This document shows positions 6,797 to 7,375 of a DNA stretch of 7,375 nt, piece after piece. Position 1 is the first letter of the stretch, and each line of letters opens with the position of its first letter. The position numbers and the translations under genes are program-made. Source of the DNA: an uncultured Rhodospirillaceae bacterium (GTDB taxonomy: Bacteria; Pseudomonadota; Alphaproteobacteria; RF32; CAG-239); the NCBI GenBank assembly GCA_900313355.1, contig OMQZ01000182.1, positions 1-7,375 on the forward strand. The letters are read 5' to 3'. The notes beneath the pieces are model-generated. The model saw nothing but the letters and a program-made list of their open reading frames with translations, did not search any database and had not been told where the DNA came from.

Positions 6797-6805
6797 AGTT
6801 ATAGT
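6777..6805 (+). promoter_or_regulatory. Candidate promoter for ssb
   Basis: TTGAAA (6777-6782), in the last codons of tkt, and TATAGT (6800-6805) are separated by exactly 17 nt. A start near A6812 gives a leader of about 30 nt. I see no terminator between tkt and ssb, so ssb may be served both by this site and by read-through. I saw no obvious LexA-type operator around it. Confidence 0.55.
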
Positions 6806-6841
6806 GCAGCTAATACAACATTTTATAAAAAAGGAAAAAAC

Positions 6842-7312
6842 ATGGCTGGTAGTATTAATAAGGTAATTTTAGTCGGTAATTTGGGTGCTGATCCGAGAGT
6901 GGCAAATACTCAGAGCGGCACAAAAATTGTTAACTTTAACTTGGCAACTTCTGACAGATGGCGCGATAAGGCAACAGGTGAAATGAAAGAAAAAACGGAA
7001 TGGCACCGTGTGGTTATTTTTAATCCGCAACTTGCCGAAACCGCTGAGCGTTATTTGCACAAAGGTTCTAAGGTTTATTTGGAAGGTCAGCTTCAGACAA
7101 GACGTTATCAGGATAGCACCGGACAAGAAAAATTTACGACAGAAGTTGTTTTGCAAAATTATGCGGGAACGCTTGTGATGCTTGATGCGAAAGGTGATGG
7201 AAGTTCTTCGGTTTCAGGTGAAGATCCGTTTGCATCAACGGCTTCGGGTTGGGACGCGGGGGCAGCGGCTCCGGCTCCTGCAGCTGACTTAGATGATGAT
7301 ATTCCATTTTAA
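6842..7312 (+). CDS. ssb: Single-stranded DNA-binding protein
   Basis: This 156-residue protein coats single-stranded DNA during replication, repair and recombination, normally as a homotetramer. The OB-fold spans about residues 4-115, starting [13 protein letters not shown]. The DNA-stacking aromatics W40, W54 and F60 sit at the same numbers as in E. coli SSB. H55 also matches the conserved position needed for tetramer formation. A short disordered linker rich in Ser, Gly, Ala and Pro (118-148) leads to the acidic tip DLDDDIPF, which docks partner proteins such as repair and replication enzymes. The linker is shorter than in E. coli (178 residues in total), as in many bacteria. AAGGA at 6831-6835 is the ribosome binding site. 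A pilin-like gene starts 10 nt downstream, and its Shine-Dalgarno overlaps the ssb stop codon. Confidence 0.97.
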   Translation: MAGSINKVILVGNLGADPRVANTQSGTKIVNFNLATSDRWRDKATGEMKEKTEWHRVVIFNPQLAETAERYLHKGSKVYLEGQLQTRRYQDSTGQEKFTTEVVLQNYAGTLVMLDAKGDGSSSVSGEDPFASTASGWDAGAAAPAPAADLDDDIPF

Positions 7313-7322
7313 GGAGAAAGTT

Positions 7323-7375
7323 ATGATGACGGATAATAATGGACGGTCAATGGTTGAGATGTTGGGTGTCTTGGC
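7323..7375 (+). CDS. Start of a type IV pilin-like (prepilin) protein, truncated by the window edge
   Basis: Only 17 codons are visible. They begin MMTDNN and continue GRSMVEMLGVL, which matches the prepilin signature: a glycine before the cleavage site and a glutamate at +5 (E12), leading into a hydrophobic helix. The +1 residue would be Arg instead of the usual Phe or Met. AAGGAG at 7311-7316 overlaps the ssb stop codon and lies 6 nt from the first ATG; the second ATG at 7326 is also possible. If the call is right, prepilin peptidase would cleave after G7 and the product would join a pilus, pseudopilus or related surface filament. The rest of the gene lies outside the window, so length and fold are unknown. 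Confidence 0.65.
   Translation, partial: MMTDNNGRSMVEMLGVL

Overview
The window is AT-rich, and all seven complete genes plus one cut off at the right edge lie on the + strand. It looks like an ordinary bacterial chromosome segment from a Gram-negative organism. The signs are Sec signal peptides, a lipoprotein, an E. coli-like SSB and a TrmA/RlmD-family RNA methyltransferase of the kind I associate with Alphaproteobacteria. The truncated last gene begins with a type IV pilin-like GRSMVEMLGVL motif, which I associate from memory with AT-rich, host-associated Alphaproteobacteria. That placement is inference, not something I could verify.

Layout: positions 1-308 hold no gene. They contain a well-formed sigma70-type promoter (TTGACT, 17 nt, TAGAAT) and a leader of about 110 nt with several possible stems. 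Next come two exported proteins of unknown function, 11 nt apart (309-962 and 974-1345), closed by a strong intrinsic terminator at 1364-1401. The first has tyrosine-rich, YD-like internal repeats with a clear 31-residue period. The second is a small protein with an Asn-rich linker and a conserved-looking tail. Together they form a self-contained transcription unit and are the least familiar part of the window.

From 1486 onward the genes are mostly recognisable. A membrane-bound PAS-GGDEF diguanylate cyclase is followed after 3 nt by an Fe-S cluster-type 5-methyluridine RNA methyltransferase. Then come a small lipoprotein, transketolase (tkt), single-stranded DNA-binding protein (ssb) and the start of a pilin-like gene. 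I see no terminator between 1486 and the right edge, so read-through is possible. Two promoter-like sites, both with a TATAGT -10 box and a 17-nt spacer, straddle the ends of the methyltransferase and tkt genes and could start transcription of the lipoprotein-tkt pair and of ssb.

Functionally the region mixes second-messenger signalling (cyclic di-GMP), RNA modification, central carbon metabolism (pentose phosphate pathway) and DNA maintenance. There is no obvious shared pathway, as is common in compact chromosomes. I found no mobile element, CRISPR array, tRNA or rRNA. The best candidates for something undescribed are the exported repeat-protein operon with its leader and the atypical prepilin-like gene after ssb.
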